Shown piece after piece: positions 7,998 to 17,654 of a DNA stretch of 64,000 nt. The stretch is taken from positions 186,001 to 250,000 of the forward strand of contig CAWJXK010000007.1 in the NCBI GenBank assembly GCA_963846855.1. The letters run 5' to 3'. The stretch's first letter is position 1. Every line of letters begins with the position of its first letter. Source of the stretch: CAIWHR01 sp963846855. Its GTDB lineage: Bacteria; Pseudomonadota; Gammaproteobacteria; Burkholderiales; Casimicrobiaceae. Under the pieces are notes generated by a model. That model saw only the letters and a list, made by a program, of their open reading frames with translations. It searched no databases and was not told where the DNA came from. The position numbers and the translations under genes were made by a program.

Positions 7998-8827
7998 GGC
8001 AGGTAGATTCGCGTGATCGGCGCGCCCCAGAAGAGCGCGAGTGCGCCCGCTGCCGCGAGATACGGCCCGAACGCCAGTGGGACGTTGTGATCGCGCCCCT
8101 TGAGCGCGACGAGGCCGAGGCCCACGAGCGCGCCCGCGAGCGAAGACAGGAGGACGATGAGCGGAAGCATCTCCCAGCCGAGCCACGCGCCCAGCGCGCC
8201 CAGCAACTTGAAATCGCCGTAGCCCATGCCCTCCTTGCCGCGAATCAGCTTGAACAGCCAGTATACGATCCACAGCGAAAGGTAGCCGGCGATCGCGCCG
8301 ATGACGGCGCTCGCGAGTGGAGCGAAGACGCCCCAGAGGTTGAAGGCGAGCCCGGTCCAGAGGAGCGGGAGCGTGATGTCATCGGGCAGGAGCTGGGTGT
8401 CGACGTCGATCATCGTGAGCGCGAGCAGCGACCAGAGCAGGATCGCGGCGCCTACGCCCTTCGGCGTGAGGCCGAAGCGATAGACCGACCAGGCGGCGAA
8501 GAGTCCGCCGAGGACCTCGACGACGGGGTAGCGCACGGAGATCGCCGCGCGACACGCCTTGCACTTGCCACGCAGGACGATCCAGGACACGACGGGAATG
8601 TTCTCGGCCGCGGAAATGGGATGCCCGCACGACGGACAGGCCGAGCGCGGAACGACGAGGTTGTAGGGGGGCGCCTCGGGAAGGGCCTCGCCGTTCAGCT
8701 CGGCGCACTGAACCTTCCAGCCGCGATCCAGCATCTTCGGCAGGCGGTAGATGACGACGTTGAGAAAGCTGCCGACGCACAGGCCGACGAGGATCGCGGC
8801 GACGACGAGGAAAGGCGTGTCGACCAT
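7994..8827 (-). CDS. pilD: Type IV prepilin peptidase/N-methyltransferase
   Basis: This encodes 277 residues, a polytopic inner-membrane aspartic peptidase that cleaves the prepilin leader and methylates the new N-terminus. The N-terminal methyltransferase region carries the two Cys pairs (CPSCGHPISAAENIP and CKAC). The catalytic aspartates lie in TMIDVDTQLLPD and the GMGYGDFKLLGALGAWLGW signature. About seven to eight hydrophobic segments are visible. It lies 96 bases downstream of pilC and overlaps coaE, in one apparent operon. Confidence 0.95.
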   Translation of the reverse strand: MVDTPFLVVAAILVGLCVGSFLNVVIYRLPKMLDRGWKVQCAELNGEALPEAPPYNLVVPRSACPSCGHPISAAENIPVVSWIVLRGKCKACRAAISVRYPVVEVLGGLFAAWSVYRFGLTPKGVGAAILLWSLLALTMIDVDTQLLPDDITLPLLWTGLAFNLWGVFAPLASAVIGAIAGYLSLWIVYWLFKLIRGKEGMGYGDFKLLGALGAWLGWEMLPLIVLLSSLAGALVGLGLVALKGRDHNVPLAFGPYLAAAGALALFWGAPITRIYLP

Positions 8828-8923
8828 TACTGCGCGGCCATCCGGCGGCCGCCGATGACGGCGGCCGAACCCGGAGCAACGCGGCGGATCGGACCGGCCC
8901 TCATCAACAGGCCGGCGGCGCGA

Positions 8924-10168
8924 TCAAACGACCTGGCCGAGCTTGAAGATCGGCAGGTACATGGCGACGACCAGGCCGCCGATGACGACGCCGAGGAAGA
9001 CGATGATGATCGGCTCCAGCAAGCTCGACAGCGCGGCGACCGCGTCGTCGACTTCGCGCTCGAAGAAATCGGCGATCTTGCCCAGCATGTTGTCGAGCGA
9101 GCCCGATTCCTCGCCGATCTGCACCATCTGCAGCACCATCGACGGGAAGCGCTTGGTGTTGGTCATCGCGTTGGTAAGGCTGGTACCGGTGCTCACCTCG
9201 GTCTGGATGCGTCGGGTCGCGGCGGCGAAGACGGCATTGCCCGAGGCCCCGGCGACCGCGTCGAGCGACTCGACCAGCGGCACGCCGGCGGCGAACATCG
9301 TCTGCAGCGTCCGGGTCCAGCGCGCGATCGTCGCCTTTTCGAGAATCTGGCCGATGATCGGGATCTTGAGCGAGATGCGGTCGAGTCCCAGGCGGAACGT
9401 CGCCGAGCGCCGGTGCAGCGAGAAGAACGTCATGACCGCGCCGACGATGATCACCGCTATCAGCCACCACCAGCTGACGACGAAATCCGACATCGCCATC
9501 ACGATCAGCGTCGGCGCGGGCAGGTCGGCGCCGAAGCTCGAGAACACCTGCTTGAACGCCGGAATCACCCAGACCATGATGACCCAGACGACGAGGACGG
9601 CGACCACGACCACGGAAATCGGATAGAACAGCGCCGACTTGATCTTGCTCTTGATCGCGAGGATCTTTTCCTTGTACGTCGCGAGCCGGTCGAGGATGCC
9701 GTCCAGCATGCCGGACGTTTCGCCGGCGCCGACGAGGTTGCAGTAGAGATTGTCGAAATACGCCGGGTGCTCGCGGAAGGCCTGCGACAGGCTGGTGCCG
9801 GCCTCGACGCGGCTCTTGACGTCCATCACGAGCCGCGAGAAGCGCGCGTTGGCGTGGCCGCGGGCCACGATGTCGAACGACTGCAGCAGCGGCACCCCGG
9901 CGCGCAGCATCGTCGCGAGCTGGCGGGTGAAGAACGTGATGTCCTTCTCGGTGACGCGCTTGCCGCCGCGGAAGGTCTGCCGCTTGATCTTCTGGATGCG
10001 GACGCCCTGCCGGCGCAGGTTGGTCGTGACGACCGTCTCGGAAGCGGCCTTGGTCTCGCCGCGGACCTGGCGATTGTTGCGGTCTACGCCTTCCCAGACG
10101 AACGTGTATTCCTTGACGTCCCTGCGGCGGGCGGCGGCGGCGGCGGCGGCGGTATTGGCAGTGGCCAT
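8924..10168 (-). CDS. pilC: Type IV pilus inner-membrane platform protein
   Basis: This encodes 414 residues with two GspF/T2SSF domains (about residues 75-200 and 280-400), each followed by hydrophobic segments. PilC is the membrane platform that couples the PilB motor to pilin assembly. Recognisable blocks are FFTRQLATMLRAGVPLLQ, GGKRVTEKDI and the second-domain RTLQTMFAAGVPLVESLD, ending with a membrane helix (IIIVFLGVVIGGLVVAMYLPIF). The N-terminus has an Ala run (residues 2-13) encoded by a GCC-rich repeat, which may be length-variable. It lies 33 bases downstream of pilB. Confidence 0.95.
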   Translation of the reverse strand: MATANTAAAAAAARRRDVKEYTFVWEGVDRNNRQVRGETKAASETVVTTNLRRQGVRIQKIKRQTFRGGKRVTEKDITFFTRQLATMLRAGVPLLQSFDIVARGHANARFSRLVMDVKSRVEAGTSLSQAFREHPAYFDNLYCNLVGAGETSGMLDGILDRLATYKEKILAIKSKIKSALFYPISVVVVAVLVVWVIMVWVIPAFKQVFSSFGADLPAPTLIVMAMSDFVVSWWWLIAVIIVGAVMTFFSLHRRSATFRLGLDRISLKIPIIGQILEKATIARWTRTLQTMFAAGVPLVESLDAVAGASGNAVFAAATRRIQTEVSTGTSLTNAMTNTKRFPSMVLQMVQIGEESGSLDNMLGKIADFFEREVDDAVAALSSLLEPIIIVFLGVVIGGLVVAMYLPIFKLGQVV

Positions 10169-10201
10169 GGTGCGGATTCCCTGCGGTGAGATTCGATACG
10201 G

Positions 10202-11923
10202 TTATTCGTTGGTGATCGCTTCGATTTCCTCGAGCGACGTGACGCCGAGCTTCACCTTGATGAGCCCGGACTGGCGCAGGTCGCGCACGCCTTCCTTCTT
10301 CGCCTGGTCCGCGATGTCGAGCGCGTTGCCGTTGCGCATGATCAGGAGCCGCATGTCGTCGGAGATCGGCATGACCTGGTAGATGCCGACGCGCCCCTTG
10401 TAGCCCGTGCCCTTGCACTTGTCGCAGCCGACGGGACCGTAAGGCTGCCACGACCCGTCGATGTCCTCGTCGGAGAAGCCGGCCTGCTGCAGGGCCTCCG
10501 CCGGGATGTCGACGGGCTTCTTGCAGTTGGCGCACAGACGGCGGCCGAGGCGCTGCGCCGTGATGAGGATCACCGACGACGCGACGTTGAACGGCGCGAC
10601 CCCCATGTTGAGCAGCCGCGTCAGCGTCGTCGGACCGTCGTTGGTGTGCAGCGTCGAGAGCACGAGGTGGCCGGTCTGCGCGGCCTTGATCGCGATATCG
10701 GCGGTCTCGAGGTCGCGTATTTCGCCGACCATGATGATGTCCGGGTCCTGGCGCAGGAACGATCGCAGCGCAGCGGCGAACGTGAGGCCCGCCTTCTCGT
10801 TGACGTTGACCTGGTTGACACCCGTCAGCTGGATTTCGGCGGGGTCCTCGGCGGTCGAGATGTTGACGCCGGGCTGGTTCAGGATGTTGAGGCAGGTGTA
10901 CAGCGATACGGTCTTGCCCGACCCGGTCGGACCGGTGACGAGGATCATCCCGTACGGCCGTCCGATCGCCCACATCAGCTGTTCCTGCTGGTCGGGGTCG
11001 TAGCCAAGCGCCTCGATGCCGAGCTTTACGCCCGTCGAATCGAGAATCCGCATGACGATCTTCTCGCCGTACAGCGTGGGCAGCGTGCTGACGCGGAAGT
11101 CGATCGACCTGGTCTTCGACAGGACGAGCTTCATCCGGCCGTCCTGCGGCACGCGCTTCTCGGAGATGTCGAGCTTGGAGATCACCTTGATCCGCGACGC
11201 GACCTTGTCCTTGATCACAAGCGGGGGCTGAGCGACTTCCATCAGGATGCCGTCGAGGCGGTAGCGGATGCGGAAGGTCTTCTCGTACGGCTCGAAGTGG
11301 ATGTCGGAGACGCCGGCGTTGATGGCGTCGATCAGGATCTTCTGGATGTAGCGGACGACCGGCGCGTCCTCGACCTCGGCGGATTCCTCGTCCGTCAAGC
11401 CGGTGGCTCCGCCTTCCTGGAGTTCGATCTCCAGGTCGTCCATGGCCTCGGCGTCGCTCAGCGTTGCGCCCGTGGCCTCGACGAGCTTTTGGATCGCCTG
11501 CGCGAGCTTGTCGTCCTCGACGACGACGGGCTCCACCACGAGGTTCGTCTTGAAGCGAACTTCCTCCAGGGCCTGCAGGTTGGCGGGGTCCGAGGTCGCG
11601 ACGTAGAGCCGGTTGCCGCGCTTGTGCAGCGGCAGCACCCGCCGGGATTTGGCAATCTTGAGGTCGACGATGTCCTTGCGGATCTGCCCGAGGTCGAACG
11701 CGCCGAGGTCCATCAGTGGAACGCCGAATGCCCGGGCCGCGAACGCGGCAAGCTGGGCCGACGAGAGGCGCTTGCCCAGGATCAGCTGCTCGACGAACGT
11801 GATGTTGCCCTGCTGCGCCTGCGACTGCAGGCCCTCCGCCTCGTTCTCCGTCATCAGCCCGTGCTGCGCCAGCGCGCGCGCGAGCCCGCTCAAATTGCGT
11901 GTGGCGGCGGCTTGGGTAGCCAT
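10202..11923 (-). CDS. pilB: Type IV pilus extension ATPase
   Basis: This encodes 573 residues. PilB hydrolyses ATP to drive pilus extension from the cytoplasmic face. The N-terminal T2SSE-N domain (about residues 30-170) is followed by the AAA-type motor: Walker A GPTGSGKT near residue 330, the Asp box, Walker B PDIIMVGEIRDLET, the His box (TGHLVLSTLHTNDGP) and the tetracysteine zinc motif (CANCKK...CDKCKG). The length fits the family. The first gene of the pilB-pilC-pilD run; the pilin genes are not in the window. Confidence 0.96.
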   Translation of the reverse strand: MATQAAATRNLSGLARALAQHGLMTENEAEGLQSQAQQGNITFVEQLILGKRLSSAQLAAFAARAFGVPLMDLGAFDLGQIRKDIVDLKIAKSRRVLPLHKRGNRLYVATSDPANLQALEEVRFKTNLVVEPVVVEDDKLAQAIQKLVEATGATLSDAEAMDDLEIELQEGGATGLTDEESAEVEDAPVVRYIQKILIDAINAGVSDIHFEPYEKTFRIRYRLDGILMEVAQPPLVIKDKVASRIKVISKLDISEKRVPQDGRMKLVLSKTRSIDFRVSTLPTLYGEKIVMRILDSTGVKLGIEALGYDPDQQEQLMWAIGRPYGMILVTGPTGSGKTVSLYTCLNILNQPGVNISTAEDPAEIQLTGVNQVNVNEKAGLTFAAALRSFLRQDPDIIMVGEIRDLETADIAIKAAQTGHLVLSTLHTNDGPTTLTRLLNMGVAPFNVASSVILITAQRLGRRLCANCKKPVDIPAEALQQAGFSDEDIDGSWQPYGPVGCDKCKGTGYKGRVGIYQVMPISDDMRLLIMRNGNALDIADQAKKEGVRDLRQSGLIKVKLGVTSLEEIEAITNE

Positions 11924-12046
11924 GGCGAGGTTGTCAGATGTGGCGCGTTATGGCCGGAAAATACGGGCACTCCGGCGAATCAAGCAATTTACGTACCCTT
12001 GACCCATGCGGATGCGGCGTCCGCGATTATTCCAATCGCATAATTC

Positions 12047-13363
12047 TTAGCCAACCGATGATGCCTGCCCGCCCGCGCTTTGTAAAGGCAAGGCCGGCGG
12101 ATTCCCCACCGGGGGCAGCAAACGTACGACTTTTACGGCACGGTCCTGTGTCTGGACGATTTCCAGCAACTGGCCGGCGACCGCCACGCGGGTCCCGGCA
12201 TCCGGGATTTCTCCCAATTGCTCGACGATGAGTCCGTTCAGGGTTTTCGGCCCGTCCAGGGGAAACCGCGTCCCCAGCTTGCGATTGAGCGTGCGCAGGT
12301 GCGCCATGCCCTCGACGATCACGCTGCCGTCGGCGGCGCGGCGCCAGGCCTGTGCGCCGTCCGGCGCCTGCGTCGTGAAGTCGCCGACGATCTCCTCGAC
12401 GATGTCCTCGATGGTCACGAGGCCCTCGAGCTCGCCGTATTCGTCGACGACGAGGCCCAGCCGCTCGCCGTCGGTCTGGAATTGCTGGAGCTGCACCAAG
12501 AGCGGAGTGCCGGCCGGGACGAAATACGCGGGCCGCAGGATCGACCGGATCGCTTCGGCATCGATCGGCCCGCTCTGCTGCAGCCGGACGACCTGCTTCA
12601 GGTGGACGATGCCGGTGACGTTGTCGAGCTCGCCCTCGAACGCGGGCAACCGCGTGTGGTAGGACGTCGCGAGCTGCTCCTCCATCAGCGAGGGCTTCGC
12701 GTCGAGGTCGAGCGCGTGGATCTGGTTGCGCGGCGTCATGACGTCGTTGACGCTGATCCCGCCAAGGTCGAAGAGGTTCGCCAGCATCAGCCGGTGCTTG
12801 CCGCGAAAGTAGTGCCCCTCGAGCACCAGCGAGCGCACTTCCTCCTGCGTCAGCGTCGTTCCCGACGGCGCCGCGAGGGGAATACGCAGCAGGCGAAGCA
12901 GCCCCTGCACGAACAGGTTGACGAACCAGACGATCGGGTTCGCGACCTTCAGCATCGGCGCGAGCGCGAAGCTCACGACCGGCGCGATGCGGTCGGCATG
13001 CGCCGCGCCGACGACTTTCGGCGCGATCTCCGAGAAGATGAGCAGCGCGAGCGTGATGGCCACCGTGCCCAGCGCGAGTGCGAGCTCGCCCTCGCCGAAC
13101 AGGCGCTTGGTGATCACGGCCGTGAGCGTTGCCGCGGCGGCGGCGACCAGCGTGTTGCCGAGCAGGATCACGCCGAGCAGCCGCTCGACCTCGGCGAGGA
13201 GCCCGATCGCGAGGCGCGCGCCGCGCGCACCCTTGTGCGCCCGGTGCTTCAAGCGATGGCGGTTGGCCGCCATCATCGCCGTCTCCGCGATCGAGAAGAA
13301 CGCGGAGCAGGCGAGCAGCATGACGAGCGTCAGGACGAGCGCGCCGAGCGGGATGTCGTCCAT
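12047..13363 (-). CDS. CNNM/CorC-family (DUF21-CBS-HlyC) membrane protein
   Basis: This encodes 438 residues. An N-terminal DUF21 membrane domain (about residues 1-190, with FFSIAETAMMAANRHRL and LLGNTLVAAAAATL) is followed by a CBS-domain pair (VMTPRNQIHALDLD near 210; LVVDEYGELEGLVTIEDIVEEIVGD near 320) and a C-terminal CorC/HlyC domain. Relatives (CorB/C, YfjD, MpfA) are linked to magnesium and other divalent cation transport. It lies between pilB and the CcsA-like gene on the same strand with gaps of 123 and 77 bases. Substrate not determinable here. Confidence 0.9.
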   Translation of the reverse strand: MDDIPLGALVLTLVMLLACSAFFSIAETAMMAANRHRLKHRAHKGARGARLAIGLLAEVERLLGVILLGNTLVAAAAATLTAVITKRLFGEGELALALGTVAITLALLIFSEIAPKVVGAAHADRIAPVVSFALAPMLKVANPIVWFVNLFVQGLLRLLRIPLAAPSGTTLTQEEVRSLVLEGHYFRGKHRLMLANLFDLGGISVNDVMTPRNQIHALDLDAKPSLMEEQLATSYHTRLPAFEGELDNVTGIVHLKQVVRLQQSGPIDAEAIRSILRPAYFVPAGTPLLVQLQQFQTDGERLGLVVDEYGELEGLVTIEDIVEEIVGDFTTQAPDGAQAWRRAADGSVIVEGMAHLRTLNRKLGTRFPLDGPKTLNGLIVEQLGEIPDAGTRVAVAGQLLEIVQTQDRAVKVVRLLPPVGNPPALPLQSAGGQASSVG

Positions 13364-13440
13364 CGGGGGTCAGCAGTCAGACAGCGGGTGGCGGCGCGTC
13401 GCGCATTCCATCGATGCCGGGTGTCGCCGCACGTTCCGGG

Positions 13441-14253
13441 TCACCTGCCCAGCAGGACTTCGAGCACGAACTTGTAGCCGATGTAGGCGAGGAACAGGAA
13501 CACCGTCCCGGTGAGGATCCAGCGTACCGCGACGCGACCGCGCCAGCCGTAGCGGGCGCGGCCCCACAGCAGCGCGCCGAAGGTGACCCACGCGAGGGCC
13601 GAGAACACGACCTTGTGCGTGAACGTGACCGGCTTGCCGAAGATCTGCTCCGAAAAGAACATGCCGCTGACGAGTGTCAGCGTCAGCAGCGCGAATCCGG
13701 TGGCGATCATCCGGAACAGCACGCGCTCGAGCGTGAGCAGCGGTGGCATCGCGCCCGCGGCGGTTTCGGGAAGGCGGCGGTGCAACCGCTTCTCGAGGCC
13801 CAGCATCACGAGCGCCTGCACCGCGGCGATGGTGAACAGCGCGTAGGCGATCGACGCGACGACGATGTGCGCGATCGCGATCGGGTCGCCGGAATACGAG
13901 AAGCGGTGGGGATTGACCCACAGTGCCGGCAGGAGCGACGCCACCGCGGCGATCGGCAGCACGACGGCGCCGACGACCGGCAGCGTGCGCAGGAGCCCCG
14001 TCGACCAGGCCAGCACGACGACGAGCCACGCGAGGACCGACGGTGTGTTGGCGAGGCTCAGGTCGAGCTGACCCGGAGAGATGATGTCGCGCAGCGCGAG
14101 CCACGCATGCAGCGCGACGGCGACGAGCAGCAATCCGTTCAGCGGCAAGCGCACCGCGCGGGCGGGAGCGTCCTGCCGTGGCGCGGCATCCGGCCACAGG
14201 GCCCAGGTGGAGGCCACGTAAAGGGCCGCGACCGCGAGGTGGAGTAAAATCAT
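13441..14253 (-). CDS. CcsA/YpjD-like inner-membrane protein
   Basis: This encodes 270 residues with about eight hydrophobic segments. It belongs to the cytochrome c assembly (CcsA/CcmC-like) superfamily: a conserved tail around HIVVASIAYALFTIAAVQ, SGMFFSEQIFGKPVTFTHKV (His in a membrane-proximal loop, likely heme-interacting) and a Trp-containing helix. A gene of this type next to ffh is a standard arrangement in betaproteobacteria, but its exact role is unproven; it lacks the full WWD haem-handling motif of true CcsA as far as I can see. It is divergent from ffh with a 125-base spacer. Confidence 0.82.
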   Translation of the reverse strand: MILLHLAVAALYVASTWALWPDAAPRQDAPARAVRLPLNGLLLVAVALHAWLALRDIISPGQLDLSLANTPSVLAWLVVVLAWSTGLLRTLPVVGAVVLPIAAVASLLPALWVNPHRFSYSGDPIAIAHIVVASIAYALFTIAAVQALVMLGLEKRLHRRLPETAAGAMPPLLTLERVLFRMIATGFALLTLTLVSGMFFSEQIFGKPVTFTHKVVFSALAWVTFGALLWGRARYGWRGRVAVRWILTGTVFLFLAYIGYKFVLEVLLGR

Positions 14254-14378
14254 CAGGTTCTGGGAGCCTGCCGGGCTTGGTTTCGTGAGGCCGACGCCGG
14301 CTTTCGACGCGTCCAGTTTACATCAGCGCAACGCGCCTCCCGCCGCTCGCGCGCAACGCCAACCGACGACACATCCCG

Positions 14379-15725
14379 ATGTTCGATCACCTGACGCAAC
14401 GGCTGTCGCGCGTGATGAAGAGCCTGCGCGGCGAGGCGAGGCTCACCGAGGCCAACATCCAGGAGGCGTTGCGCGAAGTGCGGCTCGCCCTGCTCGAGGC
14501 CGACGTCGCGCTGCCCGTCGTCAAGGAATTCATCGCCAGTGTCAGGACGGCGGCGCAGGGCGAGGAGGTCATCGGATCGCTGACGCCGGGACAGGCGCTG
14601 ATCGGCGTCGTCCAGCGCGAGCTGACGGCGGTGATGGGCGCGGCGGCGGTGCCGCTCGATTTCGCGACGCAACCCCCCGCGGTGATCCTGCTCGCCGGCC
14701 TGCAGGGCGCCGGCAAGACGACGACCGCCGCGAAGCTCGCGCGGCTCCTGCGCGAGCAGAAGAAGAAGGTGCTCGTCGTCAGCACCGACGTCTACCGGCC
14801 GGCGGCGATCCTGCAGCTGCAGACGCTTGCTGGCCAGGTCGGCGTCGACTTCCATCCGTCCGCGATCGGCGAGGCGCCGGTCGCGATCGCGGCGGGCGCG
14901 CTCGATTACGCGCGCCGGCATTATCACGACGTGCTCATCGTCGACACCGCGGGACGTCTCGCGATCGACGCGCCGATGATGCAGGAGATTGCCGAGCTCC
15001 ATGCTGCGATGAAGCCGATCGAGACGCTGTTCATCGTCGACGCGATGCAGGGGCAGGATGCGGTCAACACGGCGCGCGCGTTCCGCGAGGCGCTGCCGCT
15101 CACCGGCGTCATCCTGACCAAGCTCGACGGCGATGCACGCGGTGGCGCCGCGCTGTCGGTCCGAAACGTCACCGGCGTGCCGATCAAGTTCGTCGGCGTG
15201 TCCGAGAAGATCGACGGGCTCGAGACGTTCCATCCCGAACGGATGGCGTCGCGCATCCTCGGCATGGGCGATGTGTTGTCGCTGATCGAAAAGGCACAGA
15301 AGAGCGTCGACCATGCGGAGGCGACCAAGCTCGCGCAGAAGGTCAAGTCGGGCAAAGGCTTCACGCTGGAGGACTTCAAGTCTCAGGTCCGTGAAATGCG
15401 CAAGATGGGCGGGATCGCCGGGATGATGGAATCGCTCCCTGCGGAGCTCGCCCGCGCCGCGCAGGGCAGCGCGCCCAACGAGAAGAAGCTCGCGCGGATC
15501 GAGGGCATCATCAATTCGATGACGCCCGCCGAGCGCGCGAAGCCCGAAATCCTCAAGGCGTCGCGCAAGCGCCGCATCGCGGGCGGCGCCGGCGTCTCGG
15601 TGCAGGAGGTGAACCAGCTCCTCGCCCAGTTCGAGCAGACGCAGAAGATGATGAAGATGGTCGCGAAGGGCGGAATGCAGAAGCTCATGCGCGGCATGAA
15701 GGGCGTGCTGCCCGGCCTGCGTTAG
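14379..15725 (+). CDS. ffh: Signal recognition particle GTPase Ffh
   Basis: This encodes 448 residues. Ffh binds 4.5S RNA and signal sequences and delivers nascent membrane proteins to FtsY. The N domain (MFDHLTQRLSRVMKSLRG) leads to the GTPase domain with G1 GLQGAGKTTTAAKLA near residue 107, DVYRPAAILQL, G3 DTAGR and TKLDGDARGGAAL. The Met-rich M domain (FKSQVREMRKMGG, ending MMKMVAKGGMQKLMRGMKG) binds RNA and signal peptides. The 4.5S RNA gene is not seen in the window. Confidence 0.97.
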   Translation: MFDHLTQRLSRVMKSLRGEARLTEANIQEALREVRLALLEADVALPVVKEFIASVRTAAQGEEVIGSLTPGQALIGVVQRELTAVMGAAAVPLDFATQPPAVILLAGLQGAGKTTTAAKLARLLREQKKKVLVVSTDVYRPAAILQLQTLAGQVGVDFHPSAIGEAPVAIAAGALDYARRHYHDVLIVDTAGRLAIDAPMMQEIAELHAAMKPIETLFIVDAMQGQDAVNTARAFREALPLTGVILTKLDGDARGGAALSVRNVTGVPIKFVGVSEKIDGLETFHPERMASRILGMGDVLSLIEKAQKSVDHAEATKLAQKVKSGKGFTLEDFKSQVREMRKMGGIAGMMESLPAELARAAQGSAPNEKKLARIEGIINSMTPAERAKPEILKASRKRRIAGGAGVSVQEVNQLLAQFEQTQKMMKMVAKGGMQKLMRGMKGVLPGLR

Positions 15726-15790
15726 GTTCCGCGGGTCCTCAAGGCGCCTCCGACCGGGGTCGACCGCAGCCGCGGGGCGTGCCGGCTGCC

Positions 15791-15820
15791 TTGCCTAACA
15801 GGGCCTTTTTGCCATATAAT
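15791..15820 (+). promoter_or_regulatory. Sigma70-type promoter for the rpsP operon
   Basis: TTGCCT at 15791-15796 and a consensus TATAAT at 15815-15820 are separated by 18 bases, 43 bases upstream of the rpsP ATG. The AT-rich block just downstream (TCAAAACTTTTC) fits a start region. This is the best consensus-like promoter I found in the window and suits a strongly expressed ribosomal operon. Confidence 0.6.
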
Positions 15821-15862
15821 TCAAAACTTTTCTTCGTCCACCTGGACCTGCGAGCAAACGCC

Positions 15863-16159
15863 ATGGTCGTGATCAGACTTGCACGAGGCGGCGCCAAGAA
15901 GCGCCCCTTCTTCAACATCGTGGTTGCCGATTCGCGCAACCGGCGCGACGGGCGCTTCATCGAGCGCCTCGGCTTCTACAACCCGATCGCCCGGGAAGGC
16001 CAGGAAGAACTGCGCATCGCGCACGACCGGGTCACGTTCTGGAAGGACCGCGGCGCCATTCTTTCCGACACTGTCGCCGGGCTCGTGAAGAAGTCCGCTC
16101 GGCCGGTAGCGGCCCCAGCGGCGGCCGCGACCGCAGCGCCGGCGGCACCGGCCGCCTGA
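15863..16159 (+). CDS. rpsP: 30S ribosomal protein S16
   Basis: This encodes 98 residues. The start at 15863 gives the canonical MVVIRLARGGAKKRPFFNIVVADSR. The family core continues with GRFIERLGFYNP and RVTFWKDRGAILSDTV. The last 20 residues are an Ala/Pro-rich tail seen in many betaproteobacterial S16 proteins. First gene of the rpsP-rimM-trmD-rplS operon. Confidence 0.97.
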   Translation: MVVIRLARGGAKKRPFFNIVVADSRNRRDGRFIERLGFYNPIAREGQEELRIAHDRVTFWKDRGAILSDTVAGLVKKSARPVAAPAAAATAAPAAPAA

Positions 16160-16178
16160 CCCAGCCTCCGGCCCGAGC

Positions 16179-16712
16179 ATGTCGCCGGCGGCAGGTGTCC
16201 CCGGCAATCTGGTCGTGATGGGGCAGATCCTGGTGCCGTACGGCGTCCAGGGGTGGGTCAAGGTAAGGCCGGACACCGAACGACCCGATGCCTTGCTCGG
16301 CTACTCGGCATGGTGGGTCAAACCGGCGCGGGTCGGGCAATGGCGCGAAATGACGCAGATCGCGGGACGCGTGCACGCCGGCACGTTGGTGGTTCGCCTC
16401 CAAGGTGTCGATACGCGGGAAGCGGCACTGGGATTGAGGCTGGCCGACGTCGCGGTGCCGCGCGAGGCGCTTCCGGCGGCCAGGGCAAGCGAGATTTATT
16501 GCGTCGATCTCGTCGGATTGAGCGTTGCCAATCGCGAGGGCGTTGCGCTGGGTGAAATCGTCGGCGTCGTCGATCACGGGGCGCACCCGCTGCTGCAGGT
16601 CGCGCGGGCCGACGGAGGGGCGCATCGGCTGATCCCGTACGTTGCGTCGATCGTCGACCGCGTCGATCTCGCGGCGCGCAGGATCGACGTCGACTGGGCC
16701 GAGGAATGGTGA
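16179..16712 (+). CDS. rimM: Ribosome maturation factor RimM
   Basis: This encodes 177 residues. RimM assists 30S head assembly near S19. The N-terminal RimM barrel (VVMGQILVPYGVQGWVKVRPDTERPDALL) is followed by a PRC-barrel domain (YCVDLVGLSV...GEIVGVVDHGAHPLLQV and LIPYVASIVDRVDLAARRI). An ATG at 16218 (Met14) is an alternative start. It lies 19 bases after rpsP and 49 before trmD. Confidence 0.95.
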   Translation: MSPAAGVPGNLVVMGQILVPYGVQGWVKVRPDTERPDALLGYSAWWVKPARVGQWREMTQIAGRVHAGTLVVRLQGVDTREAALGLRLADVAVPREALPAARASEIYCVDLVGLSVANREGVALGEIVGVVDHGAHPLLQVARADGGAHRLIPYVASIVDRVDLAARRIDVDWAEEW

Positions 16713-16761
16713 CGGCGCCGCCGGGCAGGAGTCGGGATTGCGCGGGTGACAGGACGCGGCA

Positions 16762-17538
16762 ATGCGGTTCGATGTCGTAACGCTGTTTCCGGAGCTGGTC
16801 GTGCATGCCGCGGGATTCGGCGTCACGGGCAGGGCGCTGGAGCGAGGACTGTGGCAGCTCGGCACGTGGAATCCGCGCGATTTCACGCAGGACAACCACC
16901 GCACGGTCGACGATCGCCCGTACGGCGGAGGACCGGGGATGGTGATGCTGCCCGAGCCGCTCGAAAAGGCGCTCGGCACGGCGCGTGAGGCCCAGCGTGC
17001 GCGCGGGTACGCCGCGACGCGGACGATCCACCTCACGCCGGCGGGAGTTCCGCTGACGCACGCGCGCGTCGCGGCGCTCGCGGCGGCGGGGGATTCGACC
17101 GGATACGTGCTGCTGGCGGGACGCTACGAAGGACTGGACGAGCGCTTGGTCGCGCGCGAAGTCGACGAGGAGATCGCGATCGGCGATTTCGTCGTCTCGG
17201 GCGGCGAGCTGCCGGCGCTGATGCTGATCGACGCGGTCGTGCGGCAGCGGCCCGGCGTGCTGAACGATGCCGAATCGGCGGCGCAGGATTCCTTCGTCGC
17301 CGGGCTGCTTGATTGCCCGCATTACACGCGGCCCGAGCAGTATGGCGGCGAGCGGGTGCCCGACGTCCTGCTGTCGGGGCATCATGCGGACATCCGCCGC
17401 TGGCGATGGAAGCAGGCGCTGGGGAGGACATGGGAACGACGCCCCGATCTCCTGCGCGAGCGGGCGCTGACCGGGGAAGAGCAGACGCTGCTCGCGGAAT
17501 ACCAGCGCGAGCGGCGGGAACAGGAGCAGCAGCAGTGA
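16762..17538 (+). CDS. trmD: tRNA (guanine-N1)-methyltransferase
   Basis: This encodes 258 residues. TrmD makes m1G37 in tRNAs read by CNN/CGG-type codons, preventing frameshifting. The SPOUT/trefoil-knot signatures are DDRPYGGGPGMVM, LLAGRYEGLDERL, DEEIAIGDFVVSGGELPAL and the C-terminal DCPHYTRPEQYGGERVPDVLLSGHHADI region. Third gene of the rpsP operon. The C-terminus ends in Glu/Gln-rich residues. Confidence 0.97.
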   Translation: MRFDVVTLFPELVVHAAGFGVTGRALERGLWQLGTWNPRDFTQDNHRTVDDRPYGGGPGMVMLPEPLEKALGTAREAQRARGYAATRTIHLTPAGVPLTHARVAALAAAGDSTGYVLLAGRYEGLDERLVAREVDEEIAIGDFVVSGGELPALMLIDAVVRQRPGVLNDAESAAQDSFVAGLLDCPHYTRPEQYGGERVPDVLLSGHHADIRRWRWKQALGRTWERRPDLLRERALTGEEQTLLAEYQRERREQEQQQ

Positions 17539-17654
17539 AGCACGCCGGCTGACGGCAACGCCGGCACGGAAAAACCAGAAATCGCACGCATCAGGGGGCG
17601 CCCTGCTCTCGCGCGCTAGGCCAAAGGCCACCGGACCGAAATGGAGAACGCAGC

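Noticed and set aside
8087..10189. A 700-codon open frame on the plus strand opposite pilD and pilC
   Set aside because: It is antisense to two well-recognised genes, and its composition (Arg/Asp/Glu-rich with no domains) is that of a high-GC shadow frame.
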